Source: Glycine soja
Lineage: Eukaryota > Streptophyta > Magnoliopsida > Fabales > Fabaceae
Assembly (NCBI RefSeq): GCF_004193775.1
Contig: NC_041003.1
Span: 27,157,735-27,221,734 of the forward strand
Length of the DNA: 64,000 nt
Reading direction: 5' to 3'
The notes beneath the pieces were generated by a model, which saw nothing but the letters and a program-made list of their open reading frames with translations, was not told the origin of the DNA and did not search any database. The translations under genes were made by a program, and so were the position numbers. Below, piece by piece: positions 1 to 11,590 of the stretch (the first letter of the stretch is position 1; the number at the start of each line of letters is the position of its first letter).

Positions 1-508
1 AGATTCCTTGACCTTGGTCTTTCTTTGGATAAGAGTGAGAGCCATAAGATTTTGAAGTAGACTTCCTTTTAAGTTGTTGCTCTACCCTTATTTCCCAATC
101 TAAATTAGCCTCTACATTGTCCTTCCCATGGAAGTATGGGAGTTTAATGTTAACCTCTTGAGGCTTTCTTTCATTTTGTCTCCTATGGGAGTGAGGTCTA
201 AGATGTGACCTATGCCTTCCTTCATAATAGTCACGAAGTTCTTCACTTAGGCTCTTGCAAGAGTTATGACTACTATAGGAGACATGTTTTTCTCTTTTCA
301 TTTCTTTCATTATTTTTCTTCTTTCTTCCTCTCTTATTTTCTTTCTTTCATCTTGACTTATTTCTTCCACTCTTTTTTTACCTTTTTCTTTTCTCTCTTG
401 TTTTTCTTTCCACAACTTAAGGGATCTCAACTCATCTAATATCTTATACAAGGGGTCCTTAGGAGTAGAACCCTCACCATTAACACTAGATGAAGAATGA
501 AGACTCAT
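1..508 (-). CDS. Partial gag polyprotein of LTR retrotransposon (internally deleted)
   Basis: The frame opens at the ATG at 508-506 and stays open for 169 codons to the window edge. The N-terminus is Ser-rich, followed by a highly charged Lys/Glu/Arg segment (about residues 30-75, probably coiled coil). A segment around residues 120-145 contains KLPYFHGKDN and LDWEIRVEQ, which I recognise as the start of a plant Ty3/gypsy Retrotrans_gag domain. Right after this the protein turns into a Lys/Ser/Tyr-rich stretch (SKSYGSHSYPKKDQ) that in related elements lies downstream of the capsid core, just before the zinc knuckle. The capsid core therefore seems to be deleted in frame. The start is chosen because the same ATG context (ATGAGTC) recurs at 3439. 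Product: structural protein of the cytoplasmic virus-like particle, unlikely to assemble without its core. Confidence 0.72.
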   Translation of the reverse strand, partial: MSLHSSSSVNGEGSTPKDPLYKILDELRSLKLWKEKQERKEKGKKRVEEISQDERKKIREEERRKIMKEMKREKHVSYSSHNSCKSLSEELRDYYEGRHRSHLRPHSHRRQNERKPQEVNIKLPYFHGKDNVEANLDWEIRVEQQLKRKSTSKSYGSHSYPKKDQGQGI

Positions 509-2419
509 GTTGGTTCCTAAGTTATGGTTCTTTCTTGTTGGGGGTTTGAAAAAAAAGGTAAAATAAACTATGGTTGAAACTAGCCAAAATAAACACTAAA
601 AGAGGTGTGAAAGATAAGGTAAAAACTAATTGGTAAAAGGCAAGCTATCTAGGCAGTTTGACAATGGAGGGTAAAGGAAATAAGCTATGAAAATAAGCAA
701 GAAATTAAAGTGCAAGAAATGCAAACTAGGCGGATCCTAAGAGTGTTTGGATGACCTCATTTAAGGTTCCCAACAAAACACTCACTATCCTAAGGGAAAA
801 TTGCCTAAAATTATTACACACAAATGGAAGTAGGGTGACCTAGCGGAGGCTCCCAACTTACTTCCAATGAAAGGCCTTTTTGTTACAAAATTTGAAAGCA
901 AAGCAAATTGCCAATTACAAAATTACAAAGAAAAAAAAAGTCCTCAATTGTGGTGGCTATTCTCTCTTAGTGTTTCACTCAATTTGGAGTGCTTCTTAGT
1001 CCAATAGCTCTTAAGGTGGTTGACCCCTTTCTTCTTGACTCAAATTCTTCAAGATATGGCACCAATCCTCCTTTCCAATTCTCTATATGGCAACTCACAA
1101 ACAAGGAAACAAAGAGACAAGCAATAACCAAAGATCAAAAAATAAAATAAAATGAAAGCTAAACCAATAGAGTTTTAACAAGACAAATTTTCAAGGATTA
1201 TTCAACAATTAAAGCAATGAAAAGCACAAAAAAGCAAGCTAGGACTCAAAAAGAAACCTAGAATGGCTCTAGAGTATAGTAGAAAAACTCTAAAAAAAAA
1301 AGACTCAAGAAACCTCTAGTTTTGGCACTTGTTTTCACAATAATTTTCAATTGAAATTTCAGAACTAGGATTGGTATAAAATAGGCACCAATTATAGAAC
1401 AAATTTTGAGCCAAAACAACAAGCACACTTTCCTTTCACTTTTTTTTCCTGTACACTGATTTTTCTTCCAACTTGTGAGATTTTTATTATTTTTTCCTTT
1501 GATCCAAATCGCTTGGTTCTTTTTTTATAACTTTGTTCCAGATATCTAGAAAATTCAGTAAAAGTTTCAGCTCAAAAAACATAGTGACCAATTCCCAGTA
1601 ATTTATATAAGTTCGTATGTTCAAGCTGCCAGCACCAGCGATTTCAACCTAGAAATCAAGAGTAGTGTTTATGTTGCTTAAGGCTTGGATAGTTACAATT
1701 TGTGTTTGCTTATGCTCAATTATCTTGAATAACACAATAAAAGAGAGCTTAAGACTTATTTTGATTCAGAAATCCAGCCACAACTCAGCACCACAACTCA
1801 ACTTCATCATAGGCATCATGTAGGAAACTTAGAAAGCAAAAAAAAAGTTCAAGAACAAGACTACTTCTAGGAATTGATTTAGAACATGTTATGAACTAAA
1901 TAACATGCTTGAATTAGACTCAAAATTCAAAAGATAGGCTAAGAATGACAAGAATACATGAACAAATGTATCTAGAATTCAATCAACAAAATAAAATTCA
2001 ACACAAACTTAGAACATAATGTGACAATTACTATGACTAAACATAACTCTAAGACAACATGGATTAAGTGATTTACACTTAGATTTTTGTGTTTTTTTTT
2101 TCTAATCAATATTTTGGAACAAAATTTAGATCTAAAGGTTCAGTACAAGAATATTATGAATGAAAATTGATAGAACCTAAAATCAACACAAAAACAAGAT
2201 TCAAGAGTAGATATACAAAATTTGAACCATAGAAATGCAAGAACAAGTGTAGATCTAAGATTTAATCGGTTTATTTTTTTTTTGAATCTACTCTAAACAG
2301 CACCAAACCACAAGACAATGGAGGATATACATGGAGAATAAGATGAAGAACAAGGAATTAAAGAGAATTCACCGAACAAAAAGATAGAGGAAGCAAAAGA
2401 ACATCACCTAGATGAAGAT
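509..2419 (-). other. Untranslated leader between primer-binding site and gag
   Basis: AT-rich, no open frame of note. It is homologous over most of its length to the leader at 3440-5178 but carries extra sequence near 1140-1320. It holds several T/A homopolymer runs. No host gene was seen in it. Confidence 0.6.
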
Positions 2420-2432
2420 GCTCTTGATACCA
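2420..2432 (-). promoter_or_regulatory. Primer-binding site (initiator tRNA-Met type)
   Basis: Two bases after the LTR end, the minus strand reads TGGTATCAAGAGC. This matches the tRNA-iMet primer site TGGTATCAGAGC with one inserted A. It marks the start of the internal region. Confidence 0.7.
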
Positions 2433-2434
2433 CA

Positions 2435-3397
2435 TGATGCAAGCTCCATTGGAGCTTGTAGGCCTAGGATCTTCTTCATCAATGGATTCCTTTGCTTCTT
2501 GGAAGATGAATGGCAGCGGAATGGAGAAAGGAAGAGAGAGAGGAGACGCCACTTCAAGGAGAAGATGAGTCTAGAAGAAGCTCACCACCATAGGAGGCCA
2601 TGGATAAGAGCTTGGAGGAAGAAGGAGATGAATGAAGGGAGAGGGAGAGAAGAGCACAAAATTTTGTGCTCTAAATGAGCTTTGAAATCTGAAGTTTAAT
2701 ATTCAAATGATCAAAGTTGAAAAAAATGCACACACATGACCTCTATTTATAGCCCAAGTGTCACACAAAATTGGAGGAAAATTCAAATTTCACTTGAATT
2801 TGAAATTGAATTTGTGGAGCCAAACTTTGGAGCCAAAATTTCACTAATTATGATTAGTGAATTTTAGTTATGGTTCAGCCCACTAATCCAAGATCAATTC
2901 CAAGATTCTCCACTAAGTGTGCTTAGGTGTCATGAGGCATGAAAAGCATGAAGGACATGCACAAAGTGTGACTATATGATGTGGCAATGGGGTGTAGTAA
3001 GCAAATGCTCACCTCCCCCTCTAAAATTTAATTGGATTGGGCTTCTACCAATTAAATTAAATTTATTTCCAACCACATACATCAAATATCCACTTAGTGC
3101 ACGTGAAATTACAAAACTACCCCTAATACAAAAACTTGTCTAGGTGCCCTAAAATACAAGGGCTTAAAAATCCTATATTTCTAGGGTACCCTACCTACAT
3201 TATGGAGCCCTAAATACAAGGCCCAAAAATAATGAAACCTTAATCTAATATTTACAAAGATAAGTGGGCTCGTACTTAGCCCATGGGCCCGAAATCTACC
3301 CTAAGGCTCATGAGAACCCTAGTGCCTTCTCTTGCATCTTTTGCCCAATCTTCTTGGAGTCTTCTATCCAATGCCCTTGGGGGATGGGATTGCATCA
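2435..3397 (-). repeat. LTR (963 bp), second of the tandem pair
   Basis: On the minus strand it begins TGATGCAATCC and ends GCATCA, giving TG...CA ends. It is nearly the same length and sequence as 5194-6156 and the solo LTR 29631-30595. A TATA-like CTATTTATAG lies near 2744-2753 (minus-strand TATAAATAG). It is preceded on the minus strand by a truncated gag rather than by a polypurine tract. Confidence 0.88.
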
Positions 3398-3439
3398 ACT
3401 AGTACCTTCGCCATTAACACTAGATAAATGATGACTCAT
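3395..3439 (-). pseudogene. gag stub, first 14 codons, stopped by LTR
   Basis: The minus strand reads ATG AGT CAT CAT and is homologous to the gag start at 508. After 14 codons it runs straight into the LTR, whose first three bases TGA supply the stop. The rest of gag and pol is missing, so the deletion joins gag codon 14 to the LTR edge. Confidence 0.7.
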
Positions 3440-5178
3440 GTTGGTTCCTAAGTTGGGGTTCTTTCTTGTTGGAGGTTTGAAATAAAGGTAAAATCTAGGG
3501 TTCCAAAAGAACTCAAGATAAGAGTGATAAGCAAGAAGAAAGTATTATGCAATAACAAGATAAGCTAGGTGTTAATAGTAAAGAAAATAAGCTATGAGTA
3601 AGCAAGAAATTAAAGTGAAAGAAATGTAAACTAGGCAGTTCCTAAGAGTGTTTGGATGACCTCATTTAAGGTTCCCAACAAAACACTCACTATCCTAAGG
3701 AAAAATTTCCTAAAATTATTACACACAAATGGAAGTAGGAGGACCTATTGGAGGTTCCCAACTTACTTCCAATGAAAGGCCTTTTTGTTACAAAATTTGA
3801 AAGCAATGAAGGTAAGAAAATTGTCAATTACAAAATTATGAAAAGGTCGTCAATTTTGGTGGTTGTTCTCTCTTTGGTGATTCACTCAATTTGGAGTGCT
3901 TCTTGGTCCAATAGCTCTTAAGGTGGTTGGACCCTTGCTTCTTGACTCAAATTATTAAAGGGATGGCACAAATCCTCCTTTGCAATTCCCTATATGGCAA
4001 CTCACAAACAAGGAAACAAAGAGACAAGCAATAACCATAGACCAAAAAAATGAAATGAAAGCTAAGATTGGAACTTGTTTTGGAACTTTTTTTCACACTA
4101 ATTTTCAATTTAAATTTCAGAACTAAGATTGGTATAAAATAGGCACCAATTATAGAATAAATTCCGAGCCAAAACAACAAGCACACTTCCCTTTCACTTT
4201 TTTTTTCCTGAACACTGATTTTTTCTGCCAAATTGTGTGATTTTTAGTATTTTTTCCTTTTATCCAAATCACTTGGTTCTTTTTTTATAATTTTGGTACA
4301 GATGTATAGAAAATTCAGTAAAAAGTTTAGCTCAAAATTCGCAGTGACCAGTTCCCAGTAAGTTTTACAAGTATGTATGTTCAAGCTGCCAACACCAACA
4401 ATTTCAACCTAGAAATCAAGAGTAATGTTTATGTTGCTTAAGGCTTGGATAATTACAATTTGTGTTTGCTTATGCTCAAATGTCTTGAATAACACAATTC
4501 AAGAGAGCTTAATACTTATTTTGATTCACAAATCCAGCCACAACTAAGCACCACAACTCAATTTCTTCATAGGCATCATATAGGAAACTTAGAAAACAAA
4601 ACAAAGTTCAACAACAAGACTACTTCTAGGAATTGATGTAGAACATGTTATGAACTAAATAACATGCATGAATTAGACTCAAAATTCAAAAGATAGGATA
4701 AGAATGATAAGAATACATAAACAAATGTATCTAGAATTCAATCAACAAAATAAAAATTCAACACAAGCTAAGAACATAATGTGACAATTATTATGACTAA
4801 ACATGACTTTAAGACAACAATATTAAGTGATTTACACTTAGATTTTTGTGTTTTCTTTTCAAATAAATATTTTTGAATAAAATTTAGATCTAAAGGTTTA
4901 GCACAAGAATATTATGAATGAAGAATGGTAGAACCTAAAATCAACACAAAAACATGATTCAAGAGTAGATCTATAAAATTTGAACCATAGAAATGCAAGA
5001 ACAAGTGTAGATCTAAGATTTAATTGGTTTATTTTTTTAATCTATTCTAACAGAACCAAATCACAAGATAATGGAGGATATACATGTAGAATAAGATGAG
5101 GAACAAAGAATTAAAGTGAATTGACCCAACAAAAAGATAGAGGAAGCAAAAGAACATCACCTAGATGAAGTTGTTGTT
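3440..5178 (-). other. Untranslated leader of first unit
   Basis: Homologous to 509-2419. No coding capacity beyond short chance frames. Contains poly-T tracts and a region near 3740-3790 identical in character to 840-890. Confidence 0.6.
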
Positions 5179-5191
5179 GCTCTTGATACCA
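5179..5191 (-). promoter_or_regulatory. Primer-binding site (initiator tRNA-Met type)
   Basis: TGGTATCAAGAGC on the minus strand, two bases inside the LTR end at 5194, same sequence and spacing as at 2420-2432. Confidence 0.7.
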
Positions 5192-5193
5192 CA

Positions 5194-6156
5194 TGATGTA
5201 GCTCCATGTGGAGCTTGTAGGCCTTGGATCTTCTTCATCAATGGAATCCTTTGCTTCTTTAATATCAATGGCAGCGGAATGGAGAAGAAAGAAAGATGAT
5301 TGGAGACGCCACTTCAAGGAGAAGATGAGTCAAGAAGAAGCTCACCACCATAGGAAGCTATGAATAAGAGCTTGAAGGAAGGAGAAGATGAGTGGAGGGA
5401 GAGGGAGAGAAGGAGAACAAAATTTTGTGCCTCAAATGAGGTCTGAACTTTGAAGTGTAATTCTCAAATGATAAAAGTTGAAAAAATGCACACACATGGC
5501 CTTTATTTATAGCCTAAGTGTCACACAAAATTGGAGGGAAATTTGAATTTCTATTCAAATTTTACTTGAATTTGAAATTGAATTTTTGGAGCCAAAATTT
5601 CACTAATTATGATTAATGAATTTTAGCTATGGTTCAGCCCACTAATCCAAGATCAAGTCCAAGATTCTCCACTAAGTGTGCTTAGGTGTCATGAGGCTTG
5701 TAAAGCATGAAGGACATGCACAAAGTGTGACTATATGATGTGGTAATGTGGTGTAGCAAGCAAATGCTTACCCCCCCCTCTAAAATTTAATTGGATTGGG
5801 CTTCTCCCAATTCAATTAAATTTTTTTCCCAACACACACATCAAATATTCATGTAATGCATGTGAAATTACAAAACTATCCCTAATACAAAAACTAGTCT
5901 AGGTGCCCTAAAATACAAGGGCTGAAAAATCCTATATTTCTAGGATACCTTACCTACATTATGGAGCCCTAAATACAAGGCCCAAAAATAATGAAACCTT
6001 AATCTAAGATGTACAAAGATAAGTGGGCTCATACTTAGCCCATAGGCCTGAAATCTACCCTAAGGCTCATGAGAACCCTAGGACCTTCTCTTGCATCTTT
6101 GGTCCAATCTTCTTGGAGTCTTCTATCCAATGCCCTTGGGGTGTAGGATTGCATCA
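5194..6156 (-). repeat. LTR (963 bp), first of the tandem pair
   Basis: Minus strand starts TGATGCAATCC and ends GCTACATCA. It aligns along its length with 2435-3397 and 29631-30595. Right flank 6157 onward is the middle of a gypsy-type LTR, showing a nested insertion. Confidence 0.88.
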
Positions 6157-7337
6157 AAAAGGGGTTTATGAATTTTAAGAATAAAAGGTTCAGGATTTTT
6201 TTACGTGCGGGAAAGGTATTAGCACCCCACACATATGTCACAAGGGACGACAACCTTTAATCAAATGTGCAAAATCATGACTTCAATATTTATTTATTTT
6301 TCCCTTTTTATGTTTTTTTTTTATCTTTTTGGGTCGACAAGAGCATGGGCCTTGCTCCTACGTATCCTTTAGTGTAACGAGGAACTTAGACCTGCGTAGT
6401 TCTCAAGAGCAAGAAAGTTATGTGTAGAGTTGATTTTAAACATTTAAAAGGTTCATATTAACCGATAAAAGTAAAAGAGACCGTTAAGGCGTTGGACCTT
6501 TGAACAGATTCCAACGATTTTTGTGGATAAAAGCTTGTTTATGTGTTGATTTTAACTTTGGTTTCACTTATTTACTTTCAAACTCATTAAAAGATGACTT
6601 GCAAAGTAAATGACCGATTGAATCTTTATTTTACATTGATAAACCGAGGTTATGACACAAACGATCGGTTGAAACTTTATTTTACAATGATTAAGTGAGA
6701 TTACAACACAAATGATTGGTTGAAATTTTATTTTACAGTGATTGAGTGAGATTACAATTCAAACGATCGGTTGAAATCGCTTTACACAAAGAAATGAGAT
6801 ATGAAAAGCATAGAGTGAATTCAAAGCTTCAAAATAAAAACTAACGATCGACGAACGAAGAATGAACGAAGAACAAAAGTAGGAATCAATCACAGAAGCA
6901 ATTCAGAAGTGCCTCGACCTCGTTTTTTCTTCTTCTTTCTCCTTCTTCTCACTTATTTCACTAAAATGCTCTTAATGTAAGAAGCTGAACCCTTTACCTC
7001 AGCCCCCTTATGCCTATTTATAGGAAATGAGGGGTGGAGGTTGTTTAGCAGCTCGCCCAGGCGAGCTGGTTGCTTCCTCCAAAAGTAACCTTGCTCTCCC
7101 AAGCGAGCTGGTTACTTCAGCCCTAAGCTTTCTGGCACGTCTTGGCGAGCCAAGGGCCTAAAAAAGTCACAAAATGACCATTTTGCCCTCCCTTTTTTGG
7201 GTATTTTCCATATTCTTTTCTGAAACGTCGAAAAACCTTATGGATTGCACGACAATTGGTGTCAAGTAGCTCAATTCGGCTGGCAAGAATCCAAATGTTT
7301 GCAAATGATCATCCCCAGACGAAATTAGGGTATGACA
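6157..7337 (-). repeat. Truncated 3' LTR of gypsy-type element
   Basis: On the minus strand it begins TGTCATACCCTAATTTCG at 7337 and is homologous to 32907-34249 (same orientation) and 10292-11585 (opposite orientation). It includes a TATA-like block near 7013-7022 and the ordered landmarks seen in the other copies (GGTCATTT, AACGCCTTAACGG, GGATACGTAGGAGC, GGTGCTAATACC). Its end is cut off at 6157 by the LTR element to the left. Confidence 0.8.
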
Positions 7338-7352
7338 ATTGCCCCTCTTTAC
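7338..7352 (-). promoter_or_regulatory. Polypurine tract before 3' LTR
   Basis: The minus strand reads GTAAAGAGGGGCAAT immediately before the LTR TGTCATACC. The same arrangement is seen at 34250-34264. This is the plus-strand DNA priming site of the element and fixes the LTR as a 3' LTR. Confidence 0.7.
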
Positions 7353-7479
7353 TTATCTTTTATTGGAAATAAAAGGGAAGTAAAGATAAAGACACTAATT
7401 TTGTTCGAGCGATCTCACTAGTCAAAAGAAGGAGTATAAGAAGCATCATGTATATCAACAAAAGACTTTGAATTCTTGC

Positions 7480-7960
7480 AAAGTAAGGGAGACATTGAAG
7501 TCTCGACAGAAGACTCTAATAGTCTTTGAAACAAAAGACTCCGATAGTCGTTGAAAAAATGAAATGGGTGGAAGACATTGATAGTTTCCGCAAGACAACA
7601 GACTTTGATAGTCTTGGAAAAGTAAAGAAGACCGTGATAGTCTTGAAACAACAGGCTCTGATAGTCTTGGAAATGTAAAGAAGCAGATGACCTTTATTGT
7701 CTCCGCATGATGATAGACTTTGATAGTCTTGAAATGTAAAGGGGGCAGATGACCTCGCTTGTCTCTACAAGCCAACAGACTTGATAGTCTTGGAGGCAAA
7801 GAAGATTGTGGTAGTCTTGGTCGAAAGACATTGAAGTCTTCAAAAAATAAAGAGGCAGATGACCTTGATTGTCTCTGCACGACAAGAGACTCTGATAGTC
7901 TTTGAAAAGTAAAAGAGCAGATGACCTTGATTGTCTCTGTAAGACGAAAGACTATGACTT
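7480..7960 (-). repeat. Internal tandem repeats of the gypsy-type element
   Basis: Short degenerate units built around GACTTTGATAGTCTTGGAAA and GCAGATGACCTTGATTGTCTC recur about every 45-60 bases. The same vocabulary, in a more regular 110-base period, fills 34400-35610 upstream of the other 3' LTR of this family. The open frames here are repeat artefacts. Confidence 0.65.
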
Positions 7961-8473
7961 GAGTAAGATTGTGTTAAATACTCGGAGAAAAAAATTATTT
8001 TGTCTTATCGATCAAGTTGTGTTAAATACACAAAGAAAGAGAAGAGAAGAGAAATCAGAGAAAAAAAGAAGAAAAAGAAGGAAATGGTGGAGGGAGCAAG
8101 AGAGTTTGGGAAGAGTAGGAATTGAGTGAGCTAGGAAATGACACGTTAGAGAAACATGTTTCTTATCTAAGAATTTTGGATTTAGACTTAATTGAGGCTT
8201 ATAAATCCGACTTATAAATGTGAATCACCCGTTACATATTTTAGTTTATTCATATCATTGATCATTGTGAATACATGTTCAATATATATCTAAGGATAAC
8301 ATAACATCATTGGCCTATTAAACATTTTGATCAATGATTAATTTGAGCTTCCGTTGTGCTTCTTTTCATCAAGTTCGTGGGTCAACAGTTTGCAGACTTC
8401 ACTAGGATCGGGGCAGTTTGTGATAATTTTTCAAGATTGAGAGTTTGAACTACACAAACGAACAATCTAAGAC
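7961..8473. other. Unassigned sequence
   Basis: Purine-rich around 8030-8120 (GAAGAGAAG-type runs), then AT-rich. I see no coding or repeat structure I can name. It probably belongs to the internal part of the gypsy-type element on its left. Confidence 0.3.
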
Positions 8474-8690
8474 CACTACTAAAAAAAGATTTTTTGCGAT
8501 GCACCTTCAACGACGGTCATGAGAAAACCGTCTTAGTATATAAGGTGGTGGCATTTTCATAAATATAAAGAACATTTCAATTATGTAACCGCAAAATGAT
8601 GACGGTTCTCACAAAAATTGTCGTTGAAATCGAATATTCAAAGACGATTTTTTTCAAAAACCGTCTTTGAAGGAGAATCGGTTTTTATTT
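8474..8690 (+). mobile_element. Terminal part of a CACTA transposon
   Basis: Starts with CACTACTAAAAAAAG, a CACTA-type terminal sequence, followed by subterminal repeats in both orientations (AACGACGGT, ACCGTCTT, GACGGTTCTC, ACCGTCTTTGAA). The opposite end was not identified with confidence. The 3-bp duplication would be GAC (8471-8473). Confidence 0.55.
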
Positions 8691-9469
8691 TTGTTTACAC
8701 TGCTCGCGCCTCTTTGCCTGCGCTCAATCATTTTTTTATTACAATTCTCACAATCCAAGAGATAACCAGTCTCTTGATTACAACTGACTTTTTGAGATGA
8801 ACAGAAAGATTTCTTTCCTTTAGAGTGGATGATACAAATTGAAGATCCTAGAGGAATTTCTCTCTTTCAGAGATGAGAATACAATTTGAAGTTCCTAGAT
8901 GAATTCTCAATAGATTTGCAAGTGATTGTCCAAGAGTTGTTGAGAGAGAATTTGGCAATTAAGTTCTCTTAGAATATCTCTCTCATACATTTTAAAGTCA
9001 GACACACATATATAGGCCCATCATGTATTTTCAAAATGGTTTGAAGAGATGTGTCTTTTCAAAAAGCTTTTTTGAAATTTTATCACTGGTAATCGATTAT
9101 ACAGTTATATTTTGAAGGGCCATGACTTTTCAATTTGAATTTCAGGAGTTTCGTTACTGTTAATCGATTACACACCAATGGTAATTGATTACAACTTTTA
9201 AATTCAAATTTCAAAACCCTTCTGAAAAGTTGTTTTGCAAAATTTGTCTTCTGGTAATTGATTACCAGAGCCTTTGCTCTCTTGGAAACAATTTGTGTTA
9301 AGGCAAAAACCAATCAACCAATGAGATTGTTTGAGGCCTTATCTTTTTCTTGATCTTGTTTGCTTATCCTTGAATTAATCTTGAAGCAATGCTTAACCTT
9401 TGAATGTTGAAGCAACCTTGTATTAATTCTACTTTGGTATCATCAAAACCCTGTATTCATATACTCACA
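8691..9469 (-). repeat. LTR of copia-type element related to the 43798-54918 array (left edge uncertain)
   Basis: On the minus strand it starts TGTGAGTATATGAATACAGG, closely like the array LTR start (TGTGAATATATGTATACATG), and runs into TTTTGATGATACC. It contains TAATCGATTA-type palindromes (near 9093, 9162, 9250) as in the long solo LTR family. I could not fix the left end or a target duplication. Confidence 0.5.
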
Positions 9470-9640
9470 TTCTCCCCCTTTTTGATGATGACAATCATTA
9501 TCAAGTGAATTCTTTTCGGTATCATCAAAACTTGCATTATTCACATTCTCCCCCTTTTTTATGATGACAAAATTATCAAGTATATTCTTTTTGACATCAT
9601 CAAAACCTGCATGATTCATAATTTTCACTCTGAAGGTTCT
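9470..9640 (-). repeat. Repeated polypurine-tract/U3-start units
   Basis: Minus strand: AAAAAGGGGGAGAATG sits directly before the LTR start. A second AAAAGGGGGAGAATG block lies near 9547-9565, each followed by a GTTTTGATGAT-type segment. This mirrors the multiplied polypurine tracts at the ends of the array internal regions. Confidence 0.5.
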
Positions 9641-9708
9641 AGATTGAGAGATTACAAAGTAAAATCTATACAAAGGTTGAACTTCTCTCTTCGATCCCAA
9701 AGCCACCC

Positions 9709-9942
9709 ATGGAGGAGGAGAAAAAACCCTAAAAGGAAGAAAAGCCCAAACCAGAGGAGAAGAAACCGCTCGACAAGGTTCTCCAGAAGCCACTACTCGA
9801 CAAAATCCTCCCGAAGCTCCTTGACTGTGTCATCAAGTCCCTCGACATTTGTAATGCCGTCACCCTCGGCCTCGACGCCGTCAAGAACCCTTGGAGGAGC
9901 TCTTGTTCCCACCGAGTCTGAAACGCTCTCAATCTCAAAGGT
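9709..9942 (+). pseudogene. ROH1-like (DUF793/BYPASS-related) gene fragment
   Basis: The frame from the ATG at 9709 has a stop at codon 8, then reads through a Lys/Glu-rich segment into LLDKILPKLLDCVIKSLDIC and NAVTLGLDAVKN. This is the pattern I know from the central part of plant ROH1/BPS1-like proteins, where LDVCNAV..GLDAV precedes an RLAEIA helix. It then goes out of frame (stop near 9921). A possible splice donor (AAG-GTACTC) follows at 9939. GC content is markedly higher than in its surroundings, which fits an exon relic. It may have been captured by the CACTA element whose end is at 8474. The function in plants is linked to membrane trafficking and secretion; this copy cannot make a full protein. 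Confidence 0.5.
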
Positions 9943-10286
9943 ACTCTTTTTTTTCTTTTTTCTCTCATCTCACTTTCACTCACCTTTGCATTGCATCCAG
10001 GGATCAAATATAAGTACAAACCCGTTAATCTATTGAAGGGAGGACAATCTTACCTTGTTTAGTTTTTTAACCTTAACTTTCCCAATTTTCAAATTATTCA
10101 TTCATTAACTTTCCAACCATTATAGGCGAGTTGCGTAAAACACCAAGAACACCTGAAGTTGTATTTTCAGAGCGTCTGCTATTAAGGCTATACCGTTTAA
10201 ACTAAACCTATAACAAATATCAGCAAATGGTATGAGTTCCTATCCACAACTATTATTTCTTTTTCCCTTGCTTTTATTCCTCTTTC
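9943..10286 (+). other. Intron-like flank of the ROH1 fragment
   Basis: T-rich after the putative donor. A short readable segment near 10124-10195 (GELRKTPRTPEVVFSERLL) could be another exon piece, but I do not recognise it. Confidence 0.25.
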
Positions 10287-10291
10287 ACATC

Positions 10292-11585
10292 TGTCAGACC
10301 CTAATTTCATCTGGGTATAATACTTTTATCATTCACATATGATGTTATGATCGTTGCTAATCAAATTATGATGTTTGGCACCGGTTACAGTGCAAGGCCG
10401 AGGGGTCACTCAGGGGTTGATGTTTGATTGTTAGATCCAAAAACAAAAGCCACAAGGAAATGGGCAAAATGGTCATTTTTTGGAACTTTCTAGACTTAAA
10501 ATCGCCTAGGCCAGCATCTAGCTCGCCTGGGCCATGGGAAAGCTTCAGCCTTAAGCAACCAGCTTGCCTGGGTAAGTTGATACCTTCAAGCCTAAGCAAT
10601 TGGCTTGCCTAGGCGAGCTCTAGCTCGCTTGGGTGAGCTTCCCCTACTCTAAATGGCCTTTTCCTATAAATAGTCATGCAAGGGAAAGGTTTCAGAGGTT
10701 GGAAAACTAAGGAAAGAAAGGAAAAATGCAAAAAGGAATAAGAGAAGAAGAAAAAAAAGAAAAGCCAAGGCACTTCCAAATCAAACCGTGTATCATTTCC
10801 TACATCATTTCTCTTGTAAGCCTTGTACCTTGTGCAACAATCGGTTGGTTTTTCTTAAGATTTTGATGTAATCTCTGTACTTTTATAGGTCATTTGTGAT
10901 ATTTTGTGTGCATTTATCTTCTTCACTTATCGTCAGTAATTTCATTTTATTCGTAAGGCTTAGTTCTAATCGGTCACTAGTGTCATGAAATTGGTTTTTT
11001 TAGTAAGACTGGAAAGTAATAAACAAAACTAAATGAAAAAAAATCAATTCACAACCAAACTTCTTTTCATCAAATATCACTTAAGATCGTTTCAAGGTCC
11101 AACGCCTTAACATTCTCTTCACTTTTTTTCAAAATAATTAAAACATCATTTCAAGGTCCAATGCCTTAACGACTTTTTGTTTGCATTAAAAATGAATCTT
11201 TAAAAAAAACATAAACATTCTTATTAAAGAACTACGTATGTCTGATTTCCTCATTGCACTTGAGGATACGTAGGAGCAAGGGCAACACCCTTGTCGATTA
11301 AAAAAATAATAAAAAAAAGGGAAAATAAATATTTTTGAAGTCATATTTTGCACACTAGATTAAAGGCTATCATCCCTTGTGATGGGTGCATGGAGTGCTA
11401 ATACCTTCCTTATGCATAAACAACTCTCAAACCCTTCTTTTCAAAATTTGTAGACCTCTTTTGGTTTTTCTAACATTTTCCTTGAATAAACTTTGGTGGT
11501 GACTCCCATGGAGTGCTAATACCTTCCTTATTGCTTTTATTTATTTATTTTTTTTCGCCGCCCTGTTGTAAGGTAGGTTGCGACA
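10292..11585 (+). mobile_element. Solo LTR, gypsy-type (1294 bp), TSD ACATC
   Basis: Starts TGTCAGACCCTAATTTCATC and ends GGTTGCGACA, with an exact 5-bp duplication ACATC at 10287-10291 and 11586-11590. It is the same family as 6157-7337 and 32907-34249 in the opposite orientation. A TATA-like CCTATAAATAGTC lies near 10662. No primer-binding site or polypurine tract adjoins, so LTR-LTR recombination has removed the internal region. Confidence 0.88.
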
Positions 11586-11590
11586 ACATC

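Larger units (their letters stand above)
1..6156 (-). mobile_element. LTR retrotransposon, minus strand, at least two tandem LTRs, left end outside window
   Basis: Read on the minus strand the order is LTR (5194-6156), primer-binding site, leader (3440-5178), first 14 codons of gag, a second LTR (2435-3397), primer-binding site, leader (509-2419), then a longer gag that leaves the window at base 1. The two leaders are clearly homologous; for example, the stretches near 720-900 and 3600-3790 match almost base for base. The unit is therefore LTR-leader-LTR-leader-gag, with everything between gag codon 14 and the next LTR missing in the first unit. It is inserted into the gypsy-type LTR to its right, where 6157-6161 (AAAAG) is the candidate target-site duplication; its partner would lie left of the window. 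Confidence 0.8.

Noticed and set aside
7455..7880. Open frame of 141 codons on the minus strand
   Set aside because: It lies wholly in degenerate tandem repeats of a retroelement; its residues only mirror the repeat.
9611..10036. Plus-strand Arg/Ser-rich frame of 141 codons
   Set aside because: It is a different frame from the recognisable ROH1-like reading over the same bases.
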